NCBI RefSeq assembly: GCF_003590095.1
Contig: NC_039479.1
Span: 1,240,001-1,304,000, forward strand
Length of the DNA stretch: 64,000 bases
From: Trichoplusia ni
Taxonomy: Eukaryota > Arthropoda > Insecta > Lepidoptera > Noctuidae
Direction of reading: 5' to 3'
A program made the translations under genes and the position numbers. Below, in pieces: positions 1-13,100 of this stretch. Under the pieces are notes generated by a model. The model was given only the letters and a program-made list of their open reading frames with translations, made no database searches and was not told where the DNA came from. Position 1 is the stretch's first letter. Each line of letters begins with the position of its first letter.

Positions 1-355
1 GTTTTCTGAAAATAATTATTAGAAACATGCGTATAAGGACAACAACAAAGTGACTCTTTTTAAACAAATAAAAAAGCTATTAACAAACTCCACAGAAAAA
101 ACCTTCTTACTTCCTACGAGTTACTTTTTTCTACACTGTCGATTACAAGATTATTAAGTCTCAATTAAAAATATACAGTCTAGTAACCTGTCTACCAGTA
201 CGTAACACATTTGTTCCTCATTACACATTCCAAGACTATCTTCTCAATTTAAGGTCATCTACAATTAGACAAGTTCATTTTAGAACATCATCTTGTTATG
301 AAACATTGACCACTACCTGCGTCGAAATAGATTGACTTGTACCCAAGTAAGTAGG
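1..355. other. Upstream flank of gene 1, no gene seen
   Basis: AT-rich flank. I see no reading frame, tRNA or repeat that I can name. It ends at the TATA box of gene 1 and may hold distal regulatory sites. Confidence 0.5.
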
Positions 356-391
356 TATATAAAGTGTAATAACTGTGTTAACATTATCAGT
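356..391 (+). promoter_or_regulatory. Core promoter of gene 1 (TATA box plus initiator)
   Basis: TATATAAA at 356-363 is followed by TCAGT at 387-391, matching the arthropod initiator consensus. The spacing of about 30 nt is that expected between a TATA box and the transcription start. The start codon follows at 443, giving a 5' leader of about 55 nt. Confidence 0.75.
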
Positions 392-442
392 CATATCTAG
401 ATCTCCTCTGTAGTCAGTCTCACAGACTTAAGTATTATTAAA

Positions 443-1635
443 ATGAAATTGGTGAGTTGTTTTTTGGTTTCTGGCTTAGTTATATAATGTTGGCGTTTTT
501 CAAATGGGGCTTCTTGGAAAGAAAAGCTTTTATTTTTTGATTGATCAATTGTAACCCTTTAATTGATTTCATTTTGACTAAACATGTACGTTGCTGTTCT
601 TATTGCATTACAAAAGGCGAAATTTAGTAATTATCTTTATCACGCCTACCACAATCTGTTTCATATTTCAGTTCATCGTCTTAGCTGCCATCGCTTTGGC
701 TGAGGCCGGCAAATTGCCCAGGACATACCTCCCACCTAACTCCCAAAACCAAGCCTCTGCTGGAGCAGCCTACTACCAATCCAGTCAGTCATCTGGACCT
801 CAAGCCGTAACCGCCTACGCCGGCTTCGAATCCCGTCCCGAGCGAGCTCAAGCTGCCTTGGAAAGGAACGCCGCCATCCTCCGATACGACAACAACAATG
901 ATGGAGAGACTTACGCGTACGCTTACGAGACTGAGAACGGTATCGTCGCCGAGGAGAACGGAGTCGCCACCAACGGAGTCCAGGCTCAGGGAGGATACTC
1001 CTACACCGGAGATGATGGTCAGGTCTACTCTGTGAGGTGAGTAGCATTACCTTGAACTATTACATAAGTAGTATGAATTGGTACCATTCTTAATTATTTA
1101 CACATTATTACAGATACACCGCTGACGAGAACGGCTTCCAGCCTCAGGGCGACCACCTCCCCACCCCTCCCCCTATCCCCGAGGAGATCCTGAAGGCTCT
1201 GGAGCAGAACGCCCGTGACGAGGCCGCCGGCATCTTCGACGACGGTAAAAACCTTTTTCGTATTTCATTGCAAACTTTACGTGTATAATCTTCCTTTCGT
1301 CAATTGAATATTGCCATCACAGCCCATTTCATGATAAATAAAATATTCCGTAAGATTGTGATCAATAGTACTTACTTCAAGTTTTAATTTACCAATCATA
1401 AAATATATGTACAGGTTCCTACGCTGAAGCTAAATACGGTGACAACAGCCAACAGCAGTACTACAACAACGCCCAGTCTGCCGCCGGCAACAGCAACGCC
1501 GCGTACTCCCGCACCGAGGCCACGTACAGGGGCAGCGCCGCCCCACAGAAGGCCTACCTCCCGCCCTTCGCGCAGCGCGACTCCCAGAGGAGCGGAGCGC
1601 AGCAGTACAACGCCAGGACCGGCTACCGTTACTAG
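443..1635 (+). CDS. Gene 1: RR-1 cuticular protein (CPR family)
   Basis: Predicted secreted structural protein of the cuticle, 241 aa, exons 443-451, 672-1036, 1114-1244 and 1415-1635; all introns are GT-AG. Exon 1 encodes only MKL. The hydrophobic signal peptide (residues 1 to about 15) spans exons 1-2. YLPP follows at 22-25, then a linker, then an extended RR domain (about 83-141) with GGYSYTGDDGQVYSV and YTADENGFQPQGDHLP, the RR-1 signature known to bind chitin. After it come TPPPIPEEIL, a charged stretch NARDEAAGIFDDG, a Gln/Asn/Tyr-rich tail with a second YLPP, and a TGYRY terminus. An intron splits the RR domain inside the Arg codon before YTADE. The RR half is nearly identical to gene 2 on the other strand. 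CPR membership is firm; an orthologue name cannot be given from sequence alone. Confidence 0.92.
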
Positions 1636-1669
1636 AGACTGATTATATTGTTTGTTAATTAGTTCATTA

Positions 1670-1675
1670 AATAAA
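1670..1675 (+). terminator. Poly(A) signal of gene 1
   Basis: AATAAA lies 35 nt after the stop codon of gene 1 in AT-rich sequence. Confidence 0.7.
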
Positions 1676-3180
1676 ATATTTAAATTGATTTAAATTTTTT
1701 TCTTACACCTTGTCGTATAGATCTTGGCCATTTCTTGTCATTGAGAAACGATTTAACTTTTTCTAGTTGAAACAAATAGCACTAGCGCGAAGTATTGACG
1801 TATTTGTCAGTAATTGGGATGAATCAAACGATTAACTTAGCCTATCCCCAGTTCTTTTTTTGATAATTCATTTGGGAATTATGCATATTTAACTCCCATA
1901 TAAAAATTACAAAGATGATATAGTAATGATCTCTGTTTTACTCTTTTTAAACAAAACTTGTCAGCTTGTGAGAGTTACTTGCTTATACTAACTTAAAGGG
2001 ATGTTTTAGGCTAAGTATGTGAACTAATTGATAGTATAGAAACCAGTAAAATGGTATTCAATAACCTGCACCTAAGATACTTACACATCCCATAGGATCT
2101 AGGTAACCTCAAAAATGCCGACGTGTAACATTGCAAATTAAAAAGTTAATGAAAAAGTTGAAAGTTTAATGCTCTTAATTACAAGGTCAGAAGGTAAGGA
2201 TTTCTAATCATGGTACAGGTAATATATTTAGCAATTATTATTACGTAGAAATTAATGAAGATTGTAGACTATTGCATAAGAAATCAAGGCTTGATGGGCA
2301 GGTTACTCGTCTCAACTTTGAACCAGTAACAAGTGTTGCCGAACTACTGATATCGAAATTAACTCGTAATTAGATGCTTTTTGTTTCATACGTGACTTGC
2401 AGTTAACGCTTCATTAATAAGATTGTACTTGTTGTTAACAAGCAAACTTCTTTGTATTGTTTTTTTTTTTGTTAAAAGCCTTTCAAAGGTTAGAAATTAA
2501 ATGTGTGTGCCTCTTATATAAAAAAATCATCATGAAACTCTTTCCATTGTTTATGGGATTGTATCCCTGTTTTGCTTGGGAAAAAATATGGATATGTATG
2601 TCATGGAAAGTCTGAGGCGTGTGCAACATGCCCATGGGCTTAGTTAATGAAGTTTCACGAATAAAATACTTTTTTATTTCATTGACATGACCAAAGGGAA
2701 TTTTTTTTTTTAACAAATTATAAAAAGTAATTCGAGGATAAACGTCCTTTGGTACAGACATATCCTTGCCAAGTCTTTGTCTTTGTCAGATTTGATGATT
2801 ATTTATTGCAAATTCGATCTTTCTTTATTTTATTTTCCATTTTATTTCCAAACTCTCAGTTTCACAAGGCCGACTCGCACTTGACCGGTATTTTCAATCT
2901 CTTTTACAAGATAATGATGTATCCATCCAAAGCATTACCTGACAGAACATTAATCATCAGCCTCTTTAAAATGACTCAATATTTTAAACCAATTACCAGA
3001 ACAATTTTGTTTATTCGTCTCACGAGCGTGGGATGGGAATTGGATCTCATTTATCATAATAACTTAATCTAATACAGCTTTGGTTTTCTACCGACAAGCT
3101 TGCTACTAGACGATGTTATTAGCTCTGTTTTAGCAGCTGAAATGGGCAACTAAGTCATATTTAAAGTTGTTACATATTGT
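1676..3180. other. Intergenic DNA between convergent genes 1 and 2, no gene seen
   Basis: AT-rich sequence with no convincing coding exon. Short open frames (for example 2483-2761 and 2749-3072) lack splice context, composition bias or recognisable motifs. I found no named repeat here. Confidence 0.5.
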
Positions 3181-3371
3181 AACGTGCTGTTGCCCGCGGA
3201 CCCGCCGCCACAAATAAATTAAAAAGATCCCACGGGAACATGAAATTGGAAAAATGTTCCTATGTGTATATCCTGGTTATAAACTATTTTTTGCGTGAAA
3301 CAGGAGCAAGCGTCCATACATACATACGTCCATACATACATACGTCCACACAGCCATCCATACATACATAC
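3181..3371. repeat. Dispersed repeat fragment with a 16-bp tandem repeat
   Basis: GTGCTGTTGCCCGCGG near the start resembles the conserved end of the repeats at 15827 and 38281. At 3311-3371 the unit CGTCCATACATACATA occurs twice in tandem and then decays into further CATA repeats. Confidence 0.5.
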
Positions 3372-3595
3372 AAACTTTCGCGTTTCTAATTTAAGAAGAA
3401 GAGTTTAGCTTAATTAAAACAGCTGTATCGTGTAGCAATTGTTATAGCGCGGTTTTACTCGGACAGTTTTTAAAAGTAAACAAGTACCAATTATCAGAAG
3501 TTTAAGTAACTTAAATTGGGGGTACAGATTGATAAGTATCTATATATTTCTGCATAAATAATATTTGAATTATTGCACAGATAGCCAAATGTTAC

Positions 3596-3720
3596 AGGTT
3601 ACTAAGTTGTCGACCACTGAGCGCGACGTGCCTTGGGTTCGATCCTCTTAAAGGATTCTATTCAAGTTTCTGAGTATAGTATAAACCTCTTTAGTGTGAC
3701 TTTACAGGATTTAGAAATAC
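3596..3720 (+). mobile_element. Degenerate tRNA-derived SINE fragment
   Basis: GAGCGCGACGTG followed by GGGTTCGATCCTC resembles the B-box end of the tRNA-like head of other SINEs in the window. The body is eroded, so only a fragment is claimed. Confidence 0.4.
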
Positions 3721-3771
3721 ATTTTCATCGACTACCAAGTAAAACAACACAAATTATAGGTAATATAAATA

Positions 3772-3777
3772 TTTATT
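3772..3777 (-). terminator. Poly(A) signal of gene 2
   Basis: TTTATT on the + strand (AATAAA on the - strand) lies about 27 nt beyond the stop codon of gene 2. Confidence 0.65.
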
Positions 3778-3803
3778 CAATAGTTTCAACAAAATATTAA
3801 TTT

Positions 3804-5093
3804 CTAGTAACGGTAGCCGGTCCTGGCGTTGTACTGCTGCGCTCCGCTCCTCTGGGAGTCGCGCTGCGCGAAGGGCGGGAGGTAGGCCTTCTGTGGGGCG
3901 GCGCTGCCCCTGTACGTGGCCTCGGTGCGGGAGTACGCGGCGTTGCTGTTACCGGAGGACTGGGCGTTGTTGTAGTACTGCTGTTGACTGTTGTCACCGT
4001 ATTTGGCTTCAGCGTAGGAACCTGCACATATTATGATTGGGAATTTAATACTTGAAGTATGAACTATAAATCACAATCTTAAAGATATTTTTTCGAGAAA
4101 AAGTCGACATTAGTAAGATTATACACTTAAAGTTTTCGATAAAAATTAAAAAGTTTCTTACCGTCGTCAAAGATACCAGCGGCCTCATCGCGTGCGTTCT
4201 GCTCCAGAGCCTTCAGGATCTCCTCGGGGATAGGGGGAGGGGTGGGGAGGTGGTCGCCCTGAGGCTGGAAGCCATTCTCGTCAGCGGTGTATCTGTAATA
4301 ATGTGGAACAAATTTATAATGGCTCCAATTGATACTACTAATGTGATAGTTCAAGGTAATACTACTCACCTCACAGAGTAGACCTGACCATCATCTCCGG
4401 TGTAGGAGTATCCTCCCTGAGCCTGGACTCCGTTGGTGGCGACTCCGTTCTCCTCGGCGACGATACCGTTCTCAGTCTCGTAAGCGTACGCGTAAGTCTC
4501 TCCATCGTTGTTGTTGTCGTAACGGAGGATGGCGGCGTTCCTTTCTAAGGCAGCTTGAGCACGCTCGGGGCGGGATTCGAAACCTGAGTAACCTCCATTT
4601 TGGTTGTAAGCTCCGTTCTGGCTGTAAGCGTCAGCAGAAAATCCGTTGCTGGCGTAAGCAGCAGTTTGGACTTGGAATCCAGAGGATTGGCGAGGGGTCT
4701 GGAGGAAGGATGATCCTGATGAGGATTGCGCGTTGGGAGGAAGGTAGACCCTGTCCAGTTTGGCGGCCTGCGCCAAGGTGACTGCAGCGAGGACGATGAA
4801 CTGGAAAAACAAATATTATCATGACTAATAAGAGATTTAATTACAAACACACAAAGGATCAGCTAGCGTTTTAGCGCGATTTGACTTTTACACTACTGAA
4901 ACTTTTGTCGAGCAAAAAGTGTAAAGGAACTTGAAATATTCAAACGTTTTCCTTCTATCACCATAAAAACACCATAACACTACGTTATATTTTCCATCTA
5001 TCTTAGCACTATTTAATATCCTTTAATACTATTTAACTCTCCAACAATATTTATTTTATAAACTTTTATCCGATCAACGCTTACCAATTTCAT
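3804..5093 (-). CDS. Gene 2: RR-1 cuticular protein, inverted paralogue of gene 1
   Basis: Predicted secreted chitin-binding cuticle protein, 262 aa, exons (transcript order) 5085-5093, 4370-4800, 4162-4292 and 3804-4021. It begins MKL, then the signal peptide continues as FIVLAAVTLAQAAKL, then VYLPP. A Ser/Gln/Tyr/Asn-rich linker (about 26-74) is longer than in gene 1 and accounts for most of the extra 21 residues. The block from GFESRPERAQ to the RR domain is identical in amino acids to gene 1, as is the last exon apart from a few residues (SSG for SAAG). Intron 2 is also clearly alignable with that of gene 1, while intron 1 is unrelated in appearance. This pattern suggests inverted duplication with later exchange. 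Terminus TGYRY. Confidence 0.92.
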
Positions 5094-5143
5094 TTTTATT
5101 ATATTTATTCGATAGTACTTGTTACACAGAAGCTTTGCTTGCA

Positions 5144-5178
5144 ACTGATAATCATTAAACATCTGTACATTATTTATA
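5144..5178 (-). promoter_or_regulatory. Core promoter of gene 2 (TATA box plus initiator)
   Basis: On the - strand TATAAATA lies at 5178-5171, and TATCAGTT about 30 nt downstream contains the TCAGT initiator (5148-5144). Gene 1 has TATCAGTC in the same place. The start codon follows at 5093. Confidence 0.7.
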
Positions 5179-6005
5179 GCCGCTTGCAGTTGCTCTACAT
5201 CAAAGGCATTCGCGGTCAATATTTCATAACGATACGAGGATGAACTTGTGTTCTGACCTTACTCCTCTAAGATGGTTCAAACTTTTAACATTAATTGTGT
5301 AATGATAACATTATGTGTTATGGTCTAGTTTCCTTAAATGGTCGAGGTCGTGTTTTTGTGGTGTGCCTTTAATGATTTGATTTTGATATTGTTGGGTGAT
5401 TTATGAGTTTTGTGTCTGATACGTAGACAGATGTATGCATCCGAGTGATTAGCTGTGTAGGGACTGATAGGATGTTTGTGATAAAGTTCAATTTGATCAG
5501 AATGAAATCTTTAATTGCCGGAATTTAAATTAAGATAAAATGATTATTGAATACTATTTTTTATGCATTGTTTTCAAGCAAGTATAGGCAAACAGTCTTG
5601 TTTAAAATTATTCTTTTCTTTTTGTACGCTTTGACTAATGGTTTAAGTGCTTTCGAGCGTTTGTATGTTCATCATGTTTTTTGTTGTCTAAGTTTGTCTA
5701 GGTACAAGATGTTAAATTTAATTGTTTGACATTCTCACAAATAAAAAATCAGTACATTTCTTTAAAATGCTTTTCGGAATGTGCTAAAATCCAGTATTTT
5801 CCTGACCGTGTGACAGTGGTTATGCTTCTCTTGATCATACTTAACTAGCTGTGTCATATTTTTTCCGTGTGATCCAAATTTTATTTTATATGACTTTTGA
5901 CCTATAATGTACTTTTAATGAACAAGCGATGCCTTTCCATTTTATTAGTATGACTAAAGCAAATGTCTAATGACTCAAGAATTTCTTGTTCACGATAATG
6001 TATCA
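5179..6005. other. Intergenic DNA up to the scaffold gap, no gene seen
   Basis: AT-rich. I searched for a short MK-coding first exon with a GT donor and a TATA box that could belong to gene 3 and found none, so that exon is more likely inside the gap. Confidence 0.5.
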
Positions 6006-7005
6006 NNNNNNNNNNNNNNNNNNNNNNNNNNNNNNNNNNNNNNNNNNNNNNNNNNNNNNNNNNNNNNNNNNNNNNNNNNNNNNNNNNNNNNNNNNNNNNN
6101 NNNNNNNNNNNNNNNNNNNNNNNNNNNNNNNNNNNNNNNNNNNNNNNNNNNNNNNNNNNNNNNNNNNNNNNNNNNNNNNNNNNNNNNNNNNNNNNNNNNN
6201 NNNNNNNNNNNNNNNNNNNNNNNNNNNNNNNNNNNNNNNNNNNNNNNNNNNNNNNNNNNNNNNNNNNNNNNNNNNNNNNNNNNNNNNNNNNNNNNNNNNN
6301 NNNNNNNNNNNNNNNNNNNNNNNNNNNNNNNNNNNNNNNNNNNNNNNNNNNNNNNNNNNNNNNNNNNNNNNNNNNNNNNNNNNNNNNNNNNNNNNNNNNN
6401 NNNNNNNNNNNNNNNNNNNNNNNNNNNNNNNNNNNNNNNNNNNNNNNNNNNNNNNNNNNNNNNNNNNNNNNNNNNNNNNNNNNNNNNNNNNNNNNNNNNN
6501 NNNNNNNNNNNNNNNNNNNNNNNNNNNNNNNNNNNNNNNNNNNNNNNNNNNNNNNNNNNNNNNNNNNNNNNNNNNNNNNNNNNNNNNNNNNNNNNNNNNN
6601 NNNNNNNNNNNNNNNNNNNNNNNNNNNNNNNNNNNNNNNNNNNNNNNNNNNNNNNNNNNNNNNNNNNNNNNNNNNNNNNNNNNNNNNNNNNNNNNNNNNN
6701 NNNNNNNNNNNNNNNNNNNNNNNNNNNNNNNNNNNNNNNNNNNNNNNNNNNNNNNNNNNNNNNNNNNNNNNNNNNNNNNNNNNNNNNNNNNNNNNNNNNN
6801 NNNNNNNNNNNNNNNNNNNNNNNNNNNNNNNNNNNNNNNNNNNNNNNNNNNNNNNNNNNNNNNNNNNNNNNNNNNNNNNNNNNNNNNNNNNNNNNNNNNN
6901 NNNNNNNNNNNNNNNNNNNNNNNNNNNNNNNNNNNNNNNNNNNNNNNNNNNNNNNNNNNNNNNNNNNNNNNNNNNNNNNNNNNNNNNNNNNNNNNNNNNN
7001 NNNNN
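6006..7005. other. Scaffold gap of exactly 1000 N
   Basis: The run is exactly 1000 N, the usual placeholder for a gap of unknown size. It probably hides the promoter and first exon of gene 3. Reading frames that cross it are artefacts. Confidence 0.98.
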
Positions 7006-7139
7006 GGTTGTATTGATGTAATAGCTGTAGTGGTATGGAAAATTGTGGCACGATTTTCCTGTTTTACGTTTGGCAAATCACACCCTTTAAAAAACTCCCG
7101 ATGATTGATATTTTATAAGCTTTTCTTTCTTTGTTTCAG

Positions 7140-10100
7140 TTTGTGGTAGCCGCTGTCCTCGGTGTCTGTTTAGCAGACCGCCTTGACAACAAATACCTCC
7201 CACCCAGAGGCAACGCTGGTGCTGGTGGTTTCGGCCCCGGTTTTGGCGCCGCTGGTGCTCCGGCTTTCGGTAAAGGTGGTGGTGCTGGAGGTTTCGGCGG
7301 CGGCGCCGGTGGAGCCGGTGGATTCGGCGGCGGTGCGGGCGGAGCCGGTGGATACGGCGGTGCTGCCGGAGGTTACGGCGGAGCTGGAGCCGGTTCCGGT
7401 TTCGGCGGTGGTGCTGGAGGATACAACGCCCGCGGAAGTTCCTCTCCCGACGCTGGTGCTGAGATCCTCAGACAAAATAGCGAAGTGACCGCCGAAGGCT
7501 TCTCTTACGACTTCGAGACCTCCAACGGAATCCGCGCTGACGCTCAAGGTGTTGCGACTAACGGAGTCCAGTCTCAGGGTAGCTTCGCTTACAAGGGCGA
7601 TGATGGTCAAGATTACAGCATCACTTACACCGCTGACGAGAATGGCTTCGTACCCCAGGGTGCTCATTTGCCCACTCCTCCCCCGATCCCTGAGGCTATC
7701 CTGAAGAGCCTGGAGCAGAACGCCCGTGATGAGGCCGCTGGAATCACTGACGATGGTGAGTACAATACACAAGTTAAACATAACCCACACTCAGACACCT
7801 CAACAATCTTAATGTGCCGATAACAAACTTAAAAGTTCAATATACTAGTTTTTGTGCTAGTTAGTACAAGCACATCAACTATTGCACTGATTATCAGTAT
7901 AAAAAAGTTTGACGTAAAACGAGGCATAATGTCGAGTTTTTTACTATGGCGAGCTTAATTGCGAAAAAAACAATTGAGGTGATTACTCTTCCTATGTCAA
8001 AAACAATAAATAGACTACAGATTAACATATAAATCAGTTGCATGACTGATCAGAATATTCTTCATATTATCGAAATAGTAATTTCACATAGTACCTGACT
8101 ACTTAAACTCTCCCACACTTTATTAGACCATTAGTAGCATCCTCAATTTTATTTCATAAGCTTCCATAAAACTACAAAATTGTATTACTGAAATTCCCTA
8201 CATTACTATAACAACTGTAATAAACATCGACTATTAGAAAGCATCAAAACAACAAGATTTACAAACGAAACACTGAGCAACTAACTCATGCACTTAATCT
8301 TGTCAGGGCTCAGAAACGAATCATAGATAACTTCTAAACATCTTAACTGCGATCATTCTTCAGACAACACACAAACATGCATGTAAACTAATTTGTAGAG
8401 AATACAACACACACTCACACACATACAAAAACATATGCTAACTCTATCTAATGTCCGGGATAAGGCTATAGTCATACAAAACGTAATTCATTTCTAAGGC
8501 AGAAAATTCACTGCATTTCACATACGAAAATGTTTTATTGTTTAACTCTTACCGCAACCGATTTATTTTGCATACTTTATTAATTGCAAAATAAATGTTT
8601 AATAAAAAGTAGAGTCAACTGCCAATCAATCAATCAAATTAACCTGTTGCGAGGAAATATATGCTCTCAAGCGAAAACACTGGTATCAAAAATCTTAAAA
8701 TCATCGACGAATGGGCGTTAGCTGAGTTACCTTTTCCCTTTCAAAATACATTGTAAGGGATTTTGAAGGCATGTGTGTGTAAAATGCTAGATTTCAAGTG
8801 TTCTTAAGTGTACGTAATCTGTATTTGAGTGCACTATTCTGATGAGTTACAAAATGACGTGGGATCGTTGCATCATGCATCGTGATCGTGCTAGAAGCAA
8901 ACTAAGGCAGTACATAGGTCGGTCTTTTAATTGATTTCACAGTCAAACTGGGTGTAGATTGCAAACGCTTAGAGATAAGTGATGTAGTGTAGGGCTTGTA
9001 TCTAAAAAATGATAAAAAAGTTTTTTATTGGTAAATTTTTGCAACTGACTTTACTTAATACAAGCCTTGGGGAAAGAAATAATGAAAAGATAAAGCGAAG
9101 AGCGGGATTAAAAAGCTGACAGGAATACCAGTCATTTTATATATAAGGAATCGACAAAACTTGAATCAAAACATAATTAAAAAAAAACTTGCTCCAATTT
9201 TCGATCTCTAAAAAATAGGTTTCGTTTTCTTTGTAGGATTACAAACTGGAAAAAACATTTAAACCCCATTACAGATAGCATCAGAAACCTTGTCGATCAT
9301 ATAGAGTCAAGATCTCAAATTAAAAGCAGATTCACTAATTAAATCCAACCATTGCCTTTGATTACCTATAAAAGCACTTAAATGCAAATAATTGGGTTAG
9401 ACGCATCCATTAGATATGCTGCCATATTTGAAGGCAGATCTTCATTGCCTTACGAAATAAGGTTCTAAGTCTATACTACATATTTCGAATAGTTTATTGA
9501 ACTGGTCACTTCAATAAATATTGATAAACGCATCATTTGTACAAGGTAGTAAATCATTTGCTTTATTGGAAATTGTAGAGTCAATTCAGAAGTTATAATA
9601 TTTACCCTGATAGACGTTTCTCGAGTAAAATTTGCTTGGTTTTTATATTGTGTAACACTAGTTTGTTGTCTCAATGCAACATATGCACATACATGATGTG
9701 GAGATAGATTACAGATCTATACGATTGCAAATTTCAATTAAGATAAAATTAAAACATTTTTAGTCATTAAATTTTGAAAAGCAATATGGTTCAAATTAGT
9801 CTAACTAGCGTAAAACCTAATTAAAACTTAGTCAAATTTAGTTCCCATTTTAAATACTAGTAAGCAGCTCCATAAAACCAGAATACTCATAAAATATACA
9901 TATGTGACCCAACAGCCTTATAAGGTAGTAATCAATTTTCTGTGTAATAACAGAAATTACTCGATCATAATACTGCGGATATCTTTATATTGTTATTAAT
10001 ATTATGAATTGAATTGTTTGTTAATGATAATGTGTTATTGACAACGTGTCATCGTATAAAGCTTGGGTTAATTACTTGACACTGTTATAGGCTAGGTTTA

Positions 10101-13100
10101 TTATGCCTACCGTGTATCGTTAATCACTTGTAGACCTTAAGATGCGCCGCAAAAAGATCCATCGTTTTTTATTGATTTTGTACAATAATAGTTTATTGAA
10201 AAGATGCATCACTATGTATTGAAAATATTCAAATGCAAATCAATCAATCCTCAAAAAATAAATGAGAGGAAAATCGCAGACAGAAAAATTTGAACAATAC
10301 AAAGGCTCGTAACCATCAAATTCATGTCCAATCCAATCTTAAATCCTATCCAATATTATAGAATATCATTTCGAAAAAATATGTAAGTTTTATCAACGAA
10401 AATAATTTAAAAAATCAAGAATGTTACACCAAATACCAATCTTACGACATGAATTAGAGTTAATAGGCATGAAAACATCAAATTCAAAACAAAGTCCTAA
10501 AGTGGAGACAAGATGAATAATAGCGATAATCGATTACGTTACATAGGCGACGAGTTTGGAAATCAATTTATCTAACGCGCAGATGAATCTGATAAAGTCT
10601 GGAGTATCATTTAGTATCGAGATTGTGCTAACGAATCGATTCAGGCAATTGTCTTTAACTGGTTACCAATATATTACCTTTTTAAAAAAGTGATGTTAAA
10701 AAAAAATCTCCCTAATATTTTTTTTTTGTTTTTTTATAAAGAGTTTTTTTTTCATAAACTATTGTGCCATCTACAAAAAAGACTGGATTGGTTTCGAAAC
10801 AACAAAATGTCAAATAATAGATTCACACGGACTCTCGATTTCTAAATAGCCTAAGGACGATATTAATATCTCACCCTAGCTTTACATAGAATACAGAAGG
10901 TACGAAAGGTTAAACTACAATCTTGGTACAATTAACCCGGTTCTCAGACAGTCGCGAAATGACCGATTTGTCAAGACTGCGATTAGCTTGATAATGACGG
11001 CTCCAAACTTCACTTAATGAGCTTAGTTAGGGTTTTACTGAAAGCAACTGAACATGAAAAAAGTTTTAAATTCTTTGGACCAGGCTAAAAATAATTGGCC
11101 AATTTAAAAAAAAAGCAGTTTTAGTTTTTTTTGCGATTGGATAAATAAATTTACTGTACATCGATTTAAAACATTATCTGCATAATAGCAAGTACTGATT
11201 CACACCGAGTTCATGGAATGACCAATTTCTCAACAATATGGGACGATACTAATGCTCTGCCCCGGTTGCTCTCGGTCACGACGCGGCCGCACCAGTCACC
11301 GGTTAGGCGTGGTGCACACGATCCAGACTGCAGATTAGGAAAGGTCAGACAATGCATGTGCAGTCTGTCTTTTTAGCTTTTAGAATGACATCTAACGAAA
11401 TTTACCTCGTTTCTAAATTCCAATTGTTATTTAGAACGATGTTCGGTTTATATTTGACTGTATATATTTACTTGTGAAATTAAACAATGTCAGGTATTTA
11501 AATATAAATTTAATTTAAACAGTTAAGTTTTAAGAATAAAATATTTTGTTTTAGAAATCCAGCTTCATTCGTGCGTGCGAACGTTAATCACAAAATCAAA
11601 ATAATAGAGTTACTCAAAACAATCTACCAACAAACATAAAATTTAGTTAATAGGATGAGCCGTAAAACAAAGCCTTAAGTGACACTTATCTAAAATTGCA
11701 TTACCGAATTACTCAAAAGCAAACATTCCATAATGACCGCGTTTACCGGAGATGGGCGGTAATAGCGAATATTAATGACTAGTGCTACAGTAATAAAGGT
11801 TTCATCTAGATAATGATGCGTTGCAACACCGATGTGAACTAAGCTTTACATTTTGTAACTTACTGCAGCGAAAGTGTTTTGTGGGATCTTCATGTTAGAC
11901 TAAGTTAGCAATGTTGCTTTACATAATTGGATTAAGTTTTTCTCTTTTGAGTTGCACTGAAAATGTAATTTTAACGGTTGACGAAAAAAGTTGGATAGAA
12001 AGACATCAACGCGCGCTAGTACTCCTTTACACGATTCGTATAATGTTTGTCTGCCCCAACTTAAATATTCACAAGTGTATTTAGTTCATATTTTTGCAAT
12101 TTAAAATGTACTGAAACCAATTAAATTTAAAAATCAATGCGTTTCACAAAAAATTGCTTTGATAGGGTACTCAAATTACTTTTTTCACCTAGAACAAAAC
12201 AAGTCAAATGTCACAAATATAATTGAATTTTATCAACTTATCAAAACAGTATAAGGTAAACCTAGAACTTTACATGTAGGTACCGTGGTTATGGCGCTTT
12301 GTTCTGCATTCTCATAGTTACAAAATGTGGGAATTCAAGATTGAGTGATATTTCTGTACTATATTAATTACCTTAAAATTTACAACGTGTTGGGAAACAA
12401 CGGCAGTTTTATCATCATTTTGTTTGTTAAACGGCTGTGAAGTTTTGTTTGATGTTTTTGATTTTAATCATGATGTTATATTTAATCCCATTATTCATTT
12501 TCAACAAGACTAAAACTCTATTTTATAATTACTTCTTTGTTCCATCTGCTAAATGATTAATTACCCTAGTCAAAACTTATACCAAACCCTGCAATTAAAC
12601 CTTAGAATCATTGCAGAAGATATAACAATAAAACATACTCTTCTTACTTCATCCTGTATTAAATTCATTAAATCCACGCTAATGATTTCCCATATACGTA
12701 CATTAGATTTGCGCAAATAGAATGCGGATAACATCATACTGACGTTAATTTTCGAAATATGCTTAAGGCTACATTGTTGTTGATGAAAAGAGATGGCGCT
12801 CTACAACATGTTATGCACTTTCTCGCTTCTACAACCACAACAGCCTTACTTTGAGAGGTGATGGTAGGCCCCTGTCATTTTGACGGACAGGTTGGCTCAT
12901 TTATTTCTATAACTAGCTTAGGTAACAGGTCAACGATGAGCATAATGTGATGAGATATAGTTAACTAAAGATAGTTGGCTTTTAATTACATCATAGTTTA
13001 GTTTAGAATGTAGAGTCAATAGAGGGTTATAATTAACGGACTTTAGTTATGATACAGTTATGTTTTCAATTAGTGTTTTGATTTCTTTTCACTCAAATTA

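Noticed and set aside
5970..7104. Long frames across 5970-7104 on both strands
   Set aside because: They consist almost entirely of N and carry no information.
7170..7790. 206-aa - strand Ser/Thr-rich frame
   Set aside because: Antisense of the Gly/Ala-rich and RR region of gene 3.
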